A stretch of DNA of 64,000 nucleotides, taken from NCBI RefSeq assembly GCF_900155735.1, contig NZ_LT707059.1:588193-652192 (forward strand), read 5' to 3'. The stretch comes from Intestinibacillus massiliensis (GTDB taxonomy: Bacteria; Bacillota; Clostridia; Oscillospirales; Butyricicoccaceae). The notes below the pieces were generated by a model. It saw nothing but the letters and a program-made list of their open reading frames with translations, had not been told where the DNA came from and ran no database searches. The translations under genes and the position numbers were made by a program. This document shows, piece after piece, positions 32,225-41,757 of this stretch; position 1 is the stretch's first letter; every line of letters starts with the position of its first letter.

Positions 32225-34525
32225 TCACTCCTTGGCCGTGGCCTGCCGGATGCGGAAGGTGATTTCCCCTTCCAGCATGGTGTTGCGAACCGGTTTCCGG
32301 CATAGCGTATCTAACGTAGAATAGCCTGATTGCAAAATAACTGTCTGCGGCTGCAAGATATCCATGGCGTCATATACCATTCGTGCGTCGCTTAAGTTGC
32401 TTTCCGACAAAACAATGGTTTCCGCCTGCAAAGGTTGCTTATCTAAAAGTGCTTGCAGCATTTTTTGTGTCAAGCTATGCAGCACGAGGATATCTTCCTC
32501 CCCTGCCTGAATCCGGACAACCAGCTTCCGGTCAACTGCGGCAGAAAGGTAGATTTGAAAGCTATCGCCGCACGTAGGGAGCGGCTGTTCCCCGTCGGCG
32601 TCCCAAGTCAGGATGGGGACACCTTCCTGCGCAGCCGTCTCCTGTATCTGGGCGGAAATTTCGCTTTCCCTGACATTCTGCGGGATAATAATCCGGCCTA
32701 CCGGGACGTTTTGCAGGAGTTCTGGCACGCTTCGCGCATGGGTCTTGTCAACCGCGGTAAGCACCAACGTATCGATGTTATCCATGCACCGCCATTCCAG
32801 CCAGGACTGCGTAGCCAATGCCGCATCGCGGTGGCCGCTGGCGCTGCAATCGATTAAAATGGGGTCGAACCCGTCCCGCTGCCCGTCGGCAAGCAGGATT
32901 GTCTGCCCGAAACCACTGGGCAAAAAGGAAATTGTAGCCGTATGTGCTTCCGCATGGACGCCCAGTATACAAAGCACTACCAGTATAGCACATACCGGCG
33001 ATAAGGCAAGCCACATTTTGATCCGCTTCGGCTGCACCGCAATCAAGATAAGGGCGGCAAAACAGCACAGTAGTGCCAGTTTACCATATAGGTTGTCCCA
33101 ATACACCAACCCGAATGGGATCGCGGATACCCGATATGCAATCCCTAAAATATAATCAATACAGGGTGTCAGGATGTTGGCAGCCAAAATAGAAAGTGGC
33201 GGGCATACGCTGAAAACGGCGGCCGTGACCAACCCAAGGACAAATACGACGCCTATGATACCGACTGTTAAAAGATTAGCGATCGGCGCCAAGAGGGAAA
33301 CATATCCGAATGCAGAAAACAGGACGGGCGCCGTAAAACAAAGTGCACAGACAGAGCAGATCAGGCCATCCGCGATAAACCCTGCCACCTTTTTGAACCA
33401 ACGCGGCAGCTTTTGGAGGGGCTGCATCACCCATATTTTGATCCTGCGGCTGAACAGGATCAACCCAAGGGAAGCCGCAAACGATAGCTGAAGGCTGACG
33501 CTGCCTACCGCATAGGGATTGGCAAGCAGCAACACAAGCAATGCCAGGCACAACGCATTGAGGCCATCGCTCTCTTTGCCGAGGCAAAAGCCAATTGCGG
33601 CCATCAAATACATGATGCCGGCGCGTATGACCGAAGGCGATGCGCCGGCCATTGGGATGAAGATGAGGATCGCGGCAATCGAAAAAATGGTGCCAAACTT
33701 CCGGCCAAAAAGTAAGTAGAAAAAACCTACCAGAAAGCCAATATGCATGCCGGAAACGGCTGTTGCATGCGACAGCCCGGCTTTTTTCATCGCCTGCTGG
33801 TCGGTATCCTGCAGGCCGCTTTTATCGCCGAGTAAAACGGCCGTCAGGAACCCCGCTTCCCGTGTAGGCAGGAACTGTGAAATATTTGATTTGATCCGCG
33901 CCGCCATGCGCACCGGATAAGACCAGATCGGGGCGCGCGTCGCCTTTTCAACCGAAAACGCAGGCAATTCCCCAGTATCCCCGATATCATCCTTGACTGA
34001 ACCCAAAATGTAAAAGCCGTTTGCGTCATAATATTCCTTCCGCGCAAACCCATCCAGCACCGTAGGGGTGTAAAAGTCGACGGTAGCTGTAATCCGGTCA
34101 CCGGGAACGAGCGGTGTATCGGTCAGCGGGACGTACAGCAAAGTATGGATCCGGGGATGAAAACCGGTAATACCCGCGTCCTTTGCGGAAAATGAGACCT
34201 GGACGCGCTGATTTTCCTCATAAACCTGCGCATAATCCTCCACCGTAGCGGTTATGGGAAAGGTTTTCCCATCCAGCCCTGCCACAGGGCGCACTAAAAA
34301 GTGCGTATAAGCGCCCGAAAACAACAATCCAAGGATCGCGCCGGCGCATAGGATACTGCCCACGGCACGGATCTTCCTGATGGCAAAGCAGCATAAGGCT
34401 ATCAGCGCTGCTGCGGATACGCTAAGCAGCCAATATTCCTGAAGCAATGCCAATACGCCATTATGCAGCGCGGCCCAGACTGCCGCTGCAAAACTGGCTG
34501 CAAACGGGATAACAGGACGCTTCAC
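32225..34525 (-). CDS. comEC: ComEC/Rec2 DNA-internalisation channel protein
   Basis: 766 residues. An N-terminal membrane/OB region (DUF4131, about 1-170), then the Competence channel domain (about 205-490) with the signature LSHATAVSGMHIGFLVGFFY and many helices. The C-terminal region (about 510-766) corresponds to the metallo-beta-lactamase-like domain. In that domain the expected HxHxDH cluster is replaced by TAVDKTHARSVPELL, so the nuclease-type metal site appears degenerate. ComEC carries one DNA strand across the membrane during transformation. A GGGGGAAGG ribosome site precedes the ATG. Confidence 0.93.
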   Translation of the reverse strand: MKRPVIPFAASFAAAVWAALHNGVLALLQEYWLLSVSAAALIALCCFAIRKIRAVGSILCAGAILGLLFSGAYTHFLVRPVAGLDGKTFPITATVEDYAQVYEENQRVQVSFSAKDAGITGFHPRIHTLLYVPLTDTPLVPGDRITATVDFYTPTVLDGFARKEYYDANGFYILGSVKDDIGDTGELPAFSVEKATRAPIWSYPVRMAARIKSNISQFLPTREAGFLTAVLLGDKSGLQDTDQQAMKKAGLSHATAVSGMHIGFLVGFFYLLFGRKFGTIFSIAAILIFIPMAGASPSVIRAGIMYLMAAIGFCLGKESDGLNALCLALLVLLLANPYAVGSVSLQLSFAASLGLILFSRRIKIWVMQPLQKLPRWFKKVAGFIADGLICSVCALCFTAPVLFSAFGYVSLLAPIANLLTVGIIGVVFVLGLVTAAVFSVCPPLSILAANILTPCIDYILGIAYRVSAIPFGLVYWDNLYGKLALLCCFAALILIAVQPKRIKMWLALSPVCAILVVLCILGVHAEAHTATISFLPSGFGQTILLADGQRDGFDPILIDCSASGHRDAALATQSWLEWRCMDNIDTLVLTAVDKTHARSVPELLQNVPVGRIIIPQNVRESEISAQIQETAAQEGVPILTWDADGEQPLPTCGDSFQIYLSAAVDRKLVVRIQAGEEDILVLHSLTQKMLQALLDKQPLQAETIVLSESNLSDARMVYDAMDILQPQTVILQSGYSTLDTLCRKPVRNTMLEGEITFRIRQATAKE

Positions 34526-34558
34526 ATGCCTTCCCCCTTTCCGGGCGCCTTCCGGAGG

Positions 34559-34598
34559 ATAAAAGAAGGGCAGCGCTGCCGCCGCCCCCCTTTTATCA
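34559..34598 (-). terminator. imperfect GC-rich terminator between the HIT gene and comEC
   Basis: A G/C-rich imperfect hairpin flanked by AAAAG and CTTTT, directly after the HIT stop. Pairing is interrupted. Confidence 0.45.
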
Positions 34599-34601
34599 TA
34601 T

Positions 34602-34940
34602 TTATCCCGGAGGCCAGGTCATATCCCGGCCGGCAAGCACATGGAAATGCAGATGGAATACGCTTTGCCCCGCCGATTCCCCGCAATTTGTGACGACACG
34701 GTAGCTGTCAAACCCCAGCTGTTTTGCAAGCGCAGCGATCACTTCATAGCAGTGCCCGACAACGGCGCTGTTTTCTGCCGTAACCTCCAAAGCGCTGGCA
34801 ATATGCTGCTTTGGGATCACGAGAAAATGCGTCGGCGCCTGCGGGTCAAGGTCGTAGAAGGCATATACCTGCCCGTCCTCATAGAGCGCCTTGGAGGGAA
34901 TTTCCTTTGCTGCAATTTTACAAAAAATACAGTCTTCCAT
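34602..34940 (-). CDS. HIT-family nucleotide-binding hydrolase (HinT-like)
   Basis: A 112-residue histidine-triad protein. MEDCIFCKIAAKEIPSKALY has the N-terminal Cys-x-x-Cys of bacterial HinT, HFLVIPKQHIAS follows, and the active-site triad is VFHLHFHVLAG. It hydrolyses phosphoramidates of purine nucleotides such as aminoacyl-adenylates, which makes its location right after alaS sensible. ATG 34940 has GGAGG 8 bases upstream. Confidence 0.94.
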   Translation of the reverse strand: MEDCIFCKIAAKEIPSKALYEDGQVYAFYDLDPQAPTHFLVIPKQHIASALEVTAENSAVVGHCYEVIAALAKQLGFDSYRVVTNCGESAGQSVFHLHFHVLAGRDMTWPPG

Positions 34941-34973
34941 ACCAGTTGCCTCCTTCAAAGTCCGTATAATTTA

Positions 34974-37622
34974 TCAGCTGAGCTGGGCATCCACGATGTT
35001 GTTGACCGCCTCGATCGCCTCTTCCAGCTTCGATACATCCTTGCCGCCCGCGGTTGCGCTGTCAGGCCGGCCGCCGCCGCCGCCACCGCACATTTTGGCG
35101 ACTTCCTTGATGATCTTTCCGGCATGCGCGCCCTTTTTGACCGCTTCTTCGCCGCACACGCACAGGAAGTTAATCTTGCCTTCCGCCGTAACCGTAGAGA
35201 GTACGGCGACCATTTTGGGTGCGCGCTCCTTGATGCTGTCGCCCATGGCGCGCAGCGTATCGACGGTCACGTCGTCCAGCTTCGCGGCAATGACATTGAC
35301 GCCCTTGATATCCGTGGACAGGTTAAACAGGTCGAGAAGCTGCATGTTTGCGATGCGCGCGCTCAGCTTATCCACGTTCTTGGCCATTTCACGCATATCG
35401 CCCATCATCTGCTCGACCTTCTGCAGTAGTTCCGCCGGGGAGGTTTTGAGCGCCTTGGCCGTGTCCGCGATCATGGCCTGCTTTTCATTAAACATGCGGA
35501 TTACGCCCTTGCCGGTCAATGCCTCGATGCGGCGTACGCCGGCGGCAACGGAGTTTTCACCGATGATTTTGAAAACGCTGGCCTTTGCCGTATTGTCCAA
35601 ATGGGTGCCGCCGCAAAGCTCGGTAGAAAAAGCGCCAGCGCGCACGACACGTACCACGCTGCCGTATTTTTCACCAAACAGCGCCATTGCGCCAAGCTTC
35701 TTGGCCTCGTCGATCGGCATTTCACGGGTTTCGACGGCATAGCCTTCCAGGATTGCGTCATTGACCATATCTTCCACCTGCTGCAGCTCTTCCGGCGTCA
35801 TCGGCGCAAAATGCGTGAAGTCAAAGCGGATGTGGTCCGCATCCGTATAGGAACCCGCCTGCTCTACGTGGCTGCCCAGGACGGTGCGAAGCGCCTTTTG
35901 CAGCAGGTGCGTGGTCGTATGCGCACGGCAGATCGCCTGCCGGCGCTCCGCATCGACGGTAGCCTCGACCTCGTCGCCTACGGAAAGCGCGCCCTTGGCA
36001 ACGGTGCCAAAGTGCATAAACTTGCCATCTTTGGATTTCTGTACGTCGCGGACTTCAACCACGCAGCCGTTATCAGAAGCCAGCGTGCCGTAGTCTGGCA
36101 CCTGGCCGCCACTTTCCGCGTAAAACGGGGTGCGGTCGAGTACGACGGTAACCTTTGCGCCTGCGCCGGCGTCTTCGCAAATCTCGCCGTCCGCAATCAC
36201 GGCAAGCACTTTACCGCGGCTTGCAAGCTGCGTATAGCCCAGGAACTCGGTCTTGATCGACTTGTCAAGGCCAAGGTTCTCAGAAGCCCAGCCAAGGTCG
36301 CCCAGCTTTTCCCGCGCCTTACGCGCACGGATCCGCTGCTCCTCCATGAGCTGGTCGAAGCCTGCGCGGTCGGTCGTCATCTGCTGCTCTTCCAGCAGCT
36401 CCACCGTCAAATCAATCGGGAACCCATAGGTGTCGTACAGCTTGAACGCATCGGCCGCCGGCAGCTCGGATTTGCCCTCCGCTTTAACGGCTGCAACCAT
36501 GTCTTCCAGGATGGACAGGCCGCTGTCAATGGTCTTGTCAAAGCTGGTCTCTTCCATAGAGATAACCTTATGGATGAAGTCCTGCTTTTCGACCAGTTCC
36601 GGATAAGCGCCGCCGCTTTCCTGGATTACGGTGCTGGCAACCTCGGACAGGAACGGGCGGTTGATCCCAAGCAGCTTGCCGTGGCGCGCCGCACGGCGCA
36701 GCAGGCGGCGCAGCACATAACCGCGCCCCTCGTTGGAGGGCAGCACACCGTCGCAAACCATCATCGTGGTGGAGCGAATATGGTCGGTGATGACGCGCAG
36801 GGAAACATCGGTCTTTTCGCTGTCGCCGTAGTGGACGCCCGCGATTTCCGAAATATGCGTCATGATGTTGCGTACTGTGTCAACCTCAAACAGGGAACCG
36901 ACGTCCTGTGCGACGACCGCAAGACGCTCCAGGCCCATACCGGTATCGATGTTCTTTTGCTTCAGTTCAACGTAGTTCCCCTGACCATCGTTATTAAACT
37001 GCGAGAATACGTTATTCCAGACCTCCATATAGCGGTCGCAGTCGCACCCGACGGTGCAGCCTTCCTTGCCGCAGCCGTATTTCTCACCGCGGTCATAGTA
37101 AATTTCGGAGCAGGGGCCGCAGGGGCCGGCGCCGTGTTCCCAGAAATTATCTTCCTTGCCAAAGCGGAAAATACGCTCCGGCGCGATACCGATCTCGTCA
37201 CGCCAAATCGCAAACGCCTCGTCGTCGTCCACATAGACGGACGGGTACAGGCGGTCGGCGTCGATCCCCATCCATTCGGGCGAGGTGAGGAATTCCCAGC
37301 TCCAGGCAATCGCCTCGTGCTTGAAATAGTCGCCGAAAGAAAAGTTGCCCAGCATTTCAAAAAAGGTGCCGTGCCGCGCCGTCTTGCCGACATTTTCAAT
37401 GTCGCCGGTGCGGATGCACTTCTGGCACGTCGTTACACGGTGGCGCGGCGGTTCCTGTTCGCCGGTAAAAAACGGCTTCATCGGCGCCATACCGGAATTG
37501 ATGAGCAGCAGGGATGCGTCGCCCTGCGGGATCAGGGGGAAGCTCGGCAGGCGCAAATGCCCCTTGGATTCCATAAACGACAGGAATTTTTCACGGATTT
37601 CGTTTAAACCCATGTATTGCAT
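34974..37622 (-). CDS. alaS: alanyl-tRNA synthetase
   Basis: 882 residues. Class II catalytic core at the N-terminus (MQYMGLNEIREKFLSFMESK, INSGMAPMKPFFTGEQEPPR, motif 2 RTGDIENVGKTARHGTFFEM), followed by the tRNA-recognition domain. The editing domain has the zinc ligands HTTTHLL and CGGTHLDNTA. The C-Ala/DHHA1 domain contains the glycine run CGGGGGGRPDSATAGGK. ATG 37622 is preferred over 37637 because GGAGGG is 7 bases upstream. Expression is controlled by a T-box leader. Confidence 0.97.
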   Translation of the reverse strand: MQYMGLNEIREKFLSFMESKGHLRLPSFPLIPQGDASLLLINSGMAPMKPFFTGEQEPPRHRVTTCQKCIRTGDIENVGKTARHGTFFEMLGNFSFGDYFKHEAIAWSWEFLTSPEWMGIDADRLYPSVYVDDDEAFAIWRDEIGIAPERIFRFGKEDNFWEHGAGPCGPCSEIYYDRGEKYGCGKEGCTVGCDCDRYMEVWNNVFSQFNNDGQGNYVELKQKNIDTGMGLERLAVVAQDVGSLFEVDTVRNIMTHISEIAGVHYGDSEKTDVSLRVITDHIRSTTMMVCDGVLPSNEGRGYVLRRLLRRAARHGKLLGINRPFLSEVASTVIQESGGAYPELVEKQDFIHKVISMEETSFDKTIDSGLSILEDMVAAVKAEGKSELPAADAFKLYDTYGFPIDLTVELLEEQQMTTDRAGFDQLMEEQRIRARKAREKLGDLGWASENLGLDKSIKTEFLGYTQLASRGKVLAVIADGEICEDAGAGAKVTVVLDRTPFYAESGGQVPDYGTLASDNGCVVEVRDVQKSKDGKFMHFGTVAKGALSVGDEVEATVDAERRQAICRAHTTTHLLQKALRTVLGSHVEQAGSYTDADHIRFDFTHFAPMTPEELQQVEDMVNDAILEGYAVETREMPIDEAKKLGAMALFGEKYGSVVRVVRAGAFSTELCGGTHLDNTAKASVFKIIGENSVAAGVRRIEALTGKGVIRMFNEKQAMIADTAKALKTSPAELLQKVEQMMGDMREMAKNVDKLSARIANMQLLDLFNLSTDIKGVNVIAAKLDDVTVDTLRAMGDSIKERAPKMVAVLSTVTAEGKINFLCVCGEEAVKKGAHAGKIIKEVAKMCGGGGGGRPDSATAGGKDVSKLEEAIEAVNNIVDAQLS

Positions 37623-37664
37623 GTTGTGACCCTCCATATATTTTCATAATTTTGTAAGCGCAAT

Positions 37665-37885
37665 AAAAAGCTTCCGCGCCTAACACACGTTAGGGGCGGA
37701 AGCTCTGTTCCACGGTACCACCCTAATCTGCCCCTCACGGGCATCTCAGAGATCCATTAACGCAGATCACGCGTCCCGGTTATCCGGGCGGCTCGGAAGT
37801 GGCTGCCGGTGCATGCATTGCCGAGGGCTTCCACTCTCCCCTCTCGCTGTTGGCTGCCGTGCACGGCTCGTTTCGTCATCGCTTT
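37665..37885 (-). promoter_or_regulatory. T-box leader of alaS
   Basis: Minus strand T-box core AGGGTGGTACCGTGG at about 37711-37725. A long terminator stem follows (GCTTCCGC... 37670-37685 with 37688-37703) and T run. Stem I lies upstream. GCA and GCC alanine codons occur in the 3' side of Stem I, but the exact specifier cannot be fixed by eye. Position directly before alaS makes tRNA-Ala the expected ligand. Confidence 0.88.
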
Positions 37886-37899
37886 CTTATTACCTTTTC

Positions 37900-37929
37900 A
37901 GTTTACAACATGAACGTACTATTTGTCAA
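37900..37929 (-). promoter_or_regulatory. promoter of alaS
   Basis: Minus strand TTGACA (37924-37929), 18-base spacer and TAAACT (37900-37905). The -35 box overlaps the 3' end of the U32 peptidase gene. Confidence 0.75.
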
Positions 37930-39160
37930 TTGATTCGCCCGTTTCTTTGCGCAAAATTGCGTAGGGAGCAGCTTCAAACGGCAGTTTCAGGTGTACGCGC
38001 ATCTCCGGATGGTGTGCAACGGACAGCAGATTCCCCTCGTCGTCCGTCATTTCCGTGACGACGAACCGGTATGGCGCCTGGCCGGGCTGGATCAGCTCTA
38101 ACGTGTCACCGCTGAAAAAGCGGTTCTTCAGGCGGAATACGGCATTGCCCTGCGCGTCGCACGAATCCCATAGCCCGGTAACTTCCCAATCGCGGATGTA
38201 GTGGCTGTCCTCATAAAACTGCCCGCATTCCTCGGCGCCGAAATAAAACCCCGTATAATAATTGCGGTGGCTGACCTTGCCGATCTCTGCCCGGATGTCT
38301 TCCGCGAGGATAAACCCTTCCGGGTTTTGCATATAGGCTTCTACTGCACGGCGGTAGGCGCTGGTAATGCCGGCTGCATAATATGCGGTTTTGGCGCGCC
38401 CTTCGATTTTAAAAGAATCGATCCCAGCCCGTACCAGCTCCGGGATATGTTCGATCATGCACATATCCTTTGAATTGTACAGGTAGGTCCCGCGGCCGTC
38501 CTCTTCCACAGGGAAATACTCTCCCGGCCGCTTCTCCTCCATAAGGCTGTATTTCCAACGGCACGGCTGCGCGCACGCGCCGCGGTTCGCGTCCCGGCCG
38601 GTCATATACTGCGAGATCAGGCAACGGCCGGAATATGAAATACACATTGCGCCGTGTACAAACGCTTCGATTTGCAGGGCTTTGGGGGCCTTTTCACGGA
38701 TTTCCGCAATTTCCGGCAAACTAAGTTCTCGTGCAAGGACGATCCGTTCCGCACCGAGTTCCGCCCAAAAGTTTGCCGCTTCATAATTTAGGATACTCGT
38801 CTGCGTGCTGATGTGCAGCGGCACCTTCGGCGCGTAACGCTTGGCCATGGCGACCACCCCGACGTCCGCAACGATCAGGGCGTCTGCCCCCGCGTCCTGC
38901 AGCAATTCGAGGTACCCCGGAAGCTGCTGCAAATCGGCATTGGAAGGGACGATATTAACGGTAATATAGCATTTTACCCCACGTGCGTGCGCATAGGAAA
39001 TGGCCTGCCGCAATTCGCCGTCGTCAAAATTGCCGGTGGCCGCGCGCATGCCAAAACGCCGCCCGGCCAGATAGACCGCGTCCGCGCCATAAGCGATGGC
39101 ATAGCGTAATTTTTCAAAGTCACCCGCCGGTGAAAGGATTTCCGGTTTTTTGATCATCAT
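37919..39160 (-). CDS. peptidase U32 family protein (TrhP-like tRNA hydroxylation factor)
   Basis: 413 residues. The N-terminal barrel MIKKPEILSPAGDFEKLRYA, AIAYGADAVYLAGRRFGMRA and the U32 signature around EAFVHGAMCISYSGRCLISQ with Cys residues, then NRGACAQPCRWKYSLM. Relatives (YrrO/YegQ, now TrhP) are needed for 5-hydroxyuridine at tRNA position 34; older annotations say collagenase-like protease. It overlaps mltG by 4 bases, as U32 genes sit near mltG in Bacillus too, so the YrrO-like assignment is favoured. Confidence 0.9.
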   Translation of the reverse strand: MMIKKPEILSPAGDFEKLRYAIAYGADAVYLAGRRFGMRAATGNFDDGELRQAISYAHARGVKCYITVNIVPSNADLQQLPGYLELLQDAGADALIVADVGVVAMAKRYAPKVPLHISTQTSILNYEAANFWAELGAERIVLARELSLPEIAEIREKAPKALQIEAFVHGAMCISYSGRCLISQYMTGRDANRGACAQPCRWKYSLMEEKRPGEYFPVEEDGRGTYLYNSKDMCMIEHIPELVRAGIDSFKIEGRAKTAYYAAGITSAYRRAVEAYMQNPEGFILAEDIRAEIGKVSHRNYYTGFYFGAEECGQFYEDSHYIRDWEVTGLWDSCDAQGNAVFRLKNRFFSGDTLELIQPGQAPYRFVVTEMTDDEGNLLSVAHHPEMRVHLKLPFEAAPYAILRKETGESIDK

Positions 39161-40275
39161 TGTGTGCTCGCCTTTTCAAAAGCTTCTGCCGCTTTCCTTT
39201 TATTAGCCTCGTGCTCTGCATTGGTCTTTGCAAACAAATGGGAGCCGTCCGGCATCGCTACATAGTAATAATACCCATTGTCCTCGGGATGGGAAGCCGC
39301 ATAGAGCGCAGTATAACCAGGGCTTGCAATCGGGCCGGGCGGCAGGCCCTTATTGGTATAGGTATTATACGGGCTGTCAACCTTCAAATCGGCTTCGGTA
39401 AGCTGATCCTTATGGCCAACCGCATACTGAACGGTGGCATCGATCTGTAGATACGGGAACTGCTGGCTGTTGTTGAGACGGTTATAGATGACGCCTGCAA
39501 TTTCAGCAAATTCGTCCTCCTTTTGCGCCTCGCGTTCTACCAGGGACGCGATCGTAACAATATCATGCATTGAGCGCCCCAGGCCAGCTGCGCCGTCAGC
39601 AATCGGCTGGTCAAACTTGTCCGCAAAATTGTTCAGCATTTTATTGATAACCTGCACCGCACTGTCGTTTTTCTGGTAAAACTCATAGGTATCCGGGAAC
39701 AGGTATCCCTCCAGCCAGTTCTTCCCCGGCGTTTTGCCCTTGAGGAAATCCCACTTGAAAGGATAGGTATTCAGCGCGTCATCCAAGCTTTCTTCCGAGC
39801 AGACGTGGTGCTTCAGCAGCGCTTCGCGGATCTGGTCAATCGTGTAGCCTTCCGGGATCGTGATCGTCACAGTGTTTTCCCCGGTCGAGTTTCGCAGCGA
39901 GCGTATAATCGCGCCGTAGTCCATAGAGGGGTTCAGGGTATAATCCCCTGCCAATACGGTGGTATCTTTACCCGTTACCGTCACAAACAATTTAAACAGG
40001 CTGCCGTAATGGATTACGCCCTCCTGATCCAGCTCCTTGCTCAGCGCCTTTACCGTCGTGTCCTCCGGCACCGTCAACGTAACGGAGCGGTTATCCTTGA
40101 CAAAAGCGAACACATCGTTTGCGGAAAACAGCAGAACCATTGAAAGTAGTGCGGCAATGCCGAAAATAACGACCAGATACAGCAATGCGCCCGCACAGCC
40201 GCTTTGCTTTTTTTGCTTCCTGCGAGCCGGAGGCGCGTTGTTATCGCGCGGCTCGCGGGGGGTATAGTTTTCCAT
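39157..40275 (-). CDS. mltG: endolytic murein transglycosylase
   Basis: 372 residues. A basic, Pro-rich cytoplasmic N-terminus (1-27), one membrane helix (GALLYLVVIFGIAALLSMVL), a LysM-like region, then the YceG domain. IVTIASLVEREAQKEDEFAE holds the catalytic Glu, and PYLQIDATVQYAVG is diagnostic. It cleaves nascent glycan strands and acts at peptidoglycan synthesis sites. It lies between the CPBP gene and the U32 gene. Confidence 0.95.
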   Translation of the reverse strand: MENYTPREPRDNNAPPARRKQKKQSGCAGALLYLVVIFGIAALLSMVLLFSANDVFAFVKDNRSVTLTVPEDTTVKALSKELDQEGVIHYGSLFKLFVTVTGKDTTVLAGDYTLNPSMDYGAIIRSLRNSTGENTVTITIPEGYTIDQIREALLKHHVCSEESLDDALNTYPFKWDFLKGKTPGKNWLEGYLFPDTYEFYQKNDSAVQVINKMLNNFADKFDQPIADGAAGLGRSMHDIVTIASLVEREAQKEDEFAEIAGVIYNRLNNSQQFPYLQIDATVQYAVGHKDQLTEADLKVDSPYNTYTNKGLPPGPIASPGYTALYAASHPEDNGYYYYVAMPDGSHLFAKTNAEHEANKRKAAEAFEKASTQ

Positions 40276-40304
40276 CTTGTCACCTCATGAATGGCAGGCC
40301 CGCA

Positions 40305-41195
40305 TTATATGAGCCCTAGAATCGCTTTCGCAATAAATGCAAATAAAAATACTGTAAAGCCCGGGTTGATCACAATCGACAACAGGCTGGCTCCCCGGTT
40401 CTCTGTACGTCTAAATTTAGGGACTTTATCATGCACCAGCAAGCTTTCCAGGCAGCAAAAGGAAAGATAGCCGAAAAAGAGCAGCATGACAACAGAGACC
40501 CCAGGGATATACTTCCATATCCCAAACGCGCTGTACGTGGTACTGAGCCAAGAAACGCCCAGATAAAAGGCATTATTGATTAAATGTGCCAAAACGGCGA
40601 GCCATACACAGTCAAACGCATAGGTTAAATATGCATACAGGCAGCCGGCCAGTAATGGCCCAAGAAAATTCGATAGTGAGCCATGCAGCATGGCGAAGCA
40701 CAATCCAGAAAAGGCAATGCACATCCCTGTGCCCGCCATTTTTTCATGGGCAGAAAAAAGAGCGCCGCGTAAAAAAAACTCTTCAAAAACCGGCGGGATC
40801 ACAATAAAAACAAGCAGCAGCAAAAAAGCCGGCACGCCGCTGACGGATTGGAAAACAAAGCTTGACAGCGTCGCCGGGTGGTTTGCATTCACTTGCAAAA
40901 AAAGATAATTAATCAGCAAAACGCCAATCGATACCGCAACGGCCGAAAAAACTGTAAAGCCGAGGACGGCCGAAGTACTGACTTTTGGGAAAGTACGGAA
41001 CCGGACAGGGTCATCCCGCCCCGCCCCCAGTTTAATGACCAGCGTGGGGATTACAAACGCTGCCACTTCGGCCACCAGCATCCCCAGCAGCAAATGGATG
41101 GGTTCCAGTGCATGGATAATGCGGCCGGAGCCGGATAAAATGCAAAAGCACAAGAACAGCGCCAGACCGGAAAAAAATGCCGTCCTATTTTTCAT
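40305..41195 (-). CDS. CPBP-family intramembrane glutamic endopeptidase
   Basis: A 296-residue polytopic protein of the CAAX/ABI (Rce1-like) family. Motif 1 FVIPPVFEEFFLRGALFSAH has the paired Glu and Arg, motif 2 LCFAMLHGSLSNFLGPLLAG the His, and motif 3 LAVLAHLINNAFYL the His/Asn. Substrates are unknown. ATG 41195 is chosen; an upstream TTG abuts the ribosome site too closely. Its 5' end overlaps the 5-FCL gene by 11 bases. Confidence 0.88.
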   Translation of the reverse strand: MKNRTAFFSGLALFLCFCILSGSGRIIHALEPIHLLLGMLVAEVAAFVIPTLVIKLGAGRDDPVRFRTFPKVSTSAVLGFTVFSAVAVSIGVLLINYLFLQVNANHPATLSSFVFQSVSGVPAFLLLLVFIVIPPVFEEFFLRGALFSAHEKMAGTGMCIAFSGLCFAMLHGSLSNFLGPLLAGCLYAYLTYAFDCVWLAVLAHLINNAFYLGVSWLSTTYSAFGIWKYIPGVSVVMLLFFGYLSFCCLESLLVHDKVPKFRRTENRGASLLSIVINPGFTVFLFAFIAKAILGLI

Positions 41196-41757
41196 ATGTA
41201 ACGACAACCTCCGTATCTGTTACAATTTTATGGCAACGGCAGTCGTGCCCTTCCGCGGGGATTAGGGGCATGAGCCGTGAAGAAGCGCAAAGCGCCACGA
41301 TGGTTGCAGACGTCTTTTCCAGGAAACGGTCATAGTAACCGCCGCCATAGCCCAACCGGTAACCGCGGCGGTCTGCACACAGGCAAGGCGCCAATACCAG
41401 ATCAATTTGATCCGGGGAGACGACCCTGCTGTCAGGCTTTGGCTCGCGGATGCCGTATTTGCCCGGCACAAGGCCGGATAGCGACTTAATCTCATGCGCG
41501 GACATAACGCCGTGCCCGATGCATCTGGGAACACATACGGTTTTGCCGGATAACAGGCAGTATTCTGCAATTTTATCCGTATCAATTTCATCTTTTGTCG
41601 AGCAGTAAAGGAATATCACTTTACTGTTTGCAAGCCCCTTGTCAGATAGGAGATTGCGATATATCCCTTCAGAAATCCGCTCACGTTCCAGATTGGATAG
41701 CGCTGCGCGCTCCTGCAACATACGCTGCCGGAGCGCGCGCTTGGCATTATCCAACAT
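41185..41757 (-). CDS. 5-formyltetrahydrofolate cyclo-ligase
   Basis: 190 residues. N-terminal KRALRQRMLQERAALSNLER, the substrate-binding region VIFLYCSTKDEIDTDKIAEY, and ATP-binding GYRLGYGGGYYDRFL are classic for MTHFS. It converts 5-formyl-THF to 5,10-methenyl-THF. ATG 41757 lies within the end of the DJ-1 gene, implying coupling. No separate promoter is seen. Confidence 0.94.
   Translation of the reverse strand: MLDNAKRALRQRMLQERAALSNLERERISEGIYRNLLSDKGLANSKVIFLYCSTKDEIDTDKIAEYCLLSGKTVCVPRCIGHGVMSAHEIKSLSGLVPGKYGIREPKPDSRVVSPDQIDLVLAPCLCADRRGYRLGYGGGYYDRFLEKTSATIVALCASSRLMPLIPAEGHDCRCHKIVTDTEVVVTYEK

Noticed and set aside
35601..37607. 668-codon open frame antisense to alaS
   Set aside because: Same reasoning: fully covered by alaS, with Arg/His/Ala-rich low-information sequence.
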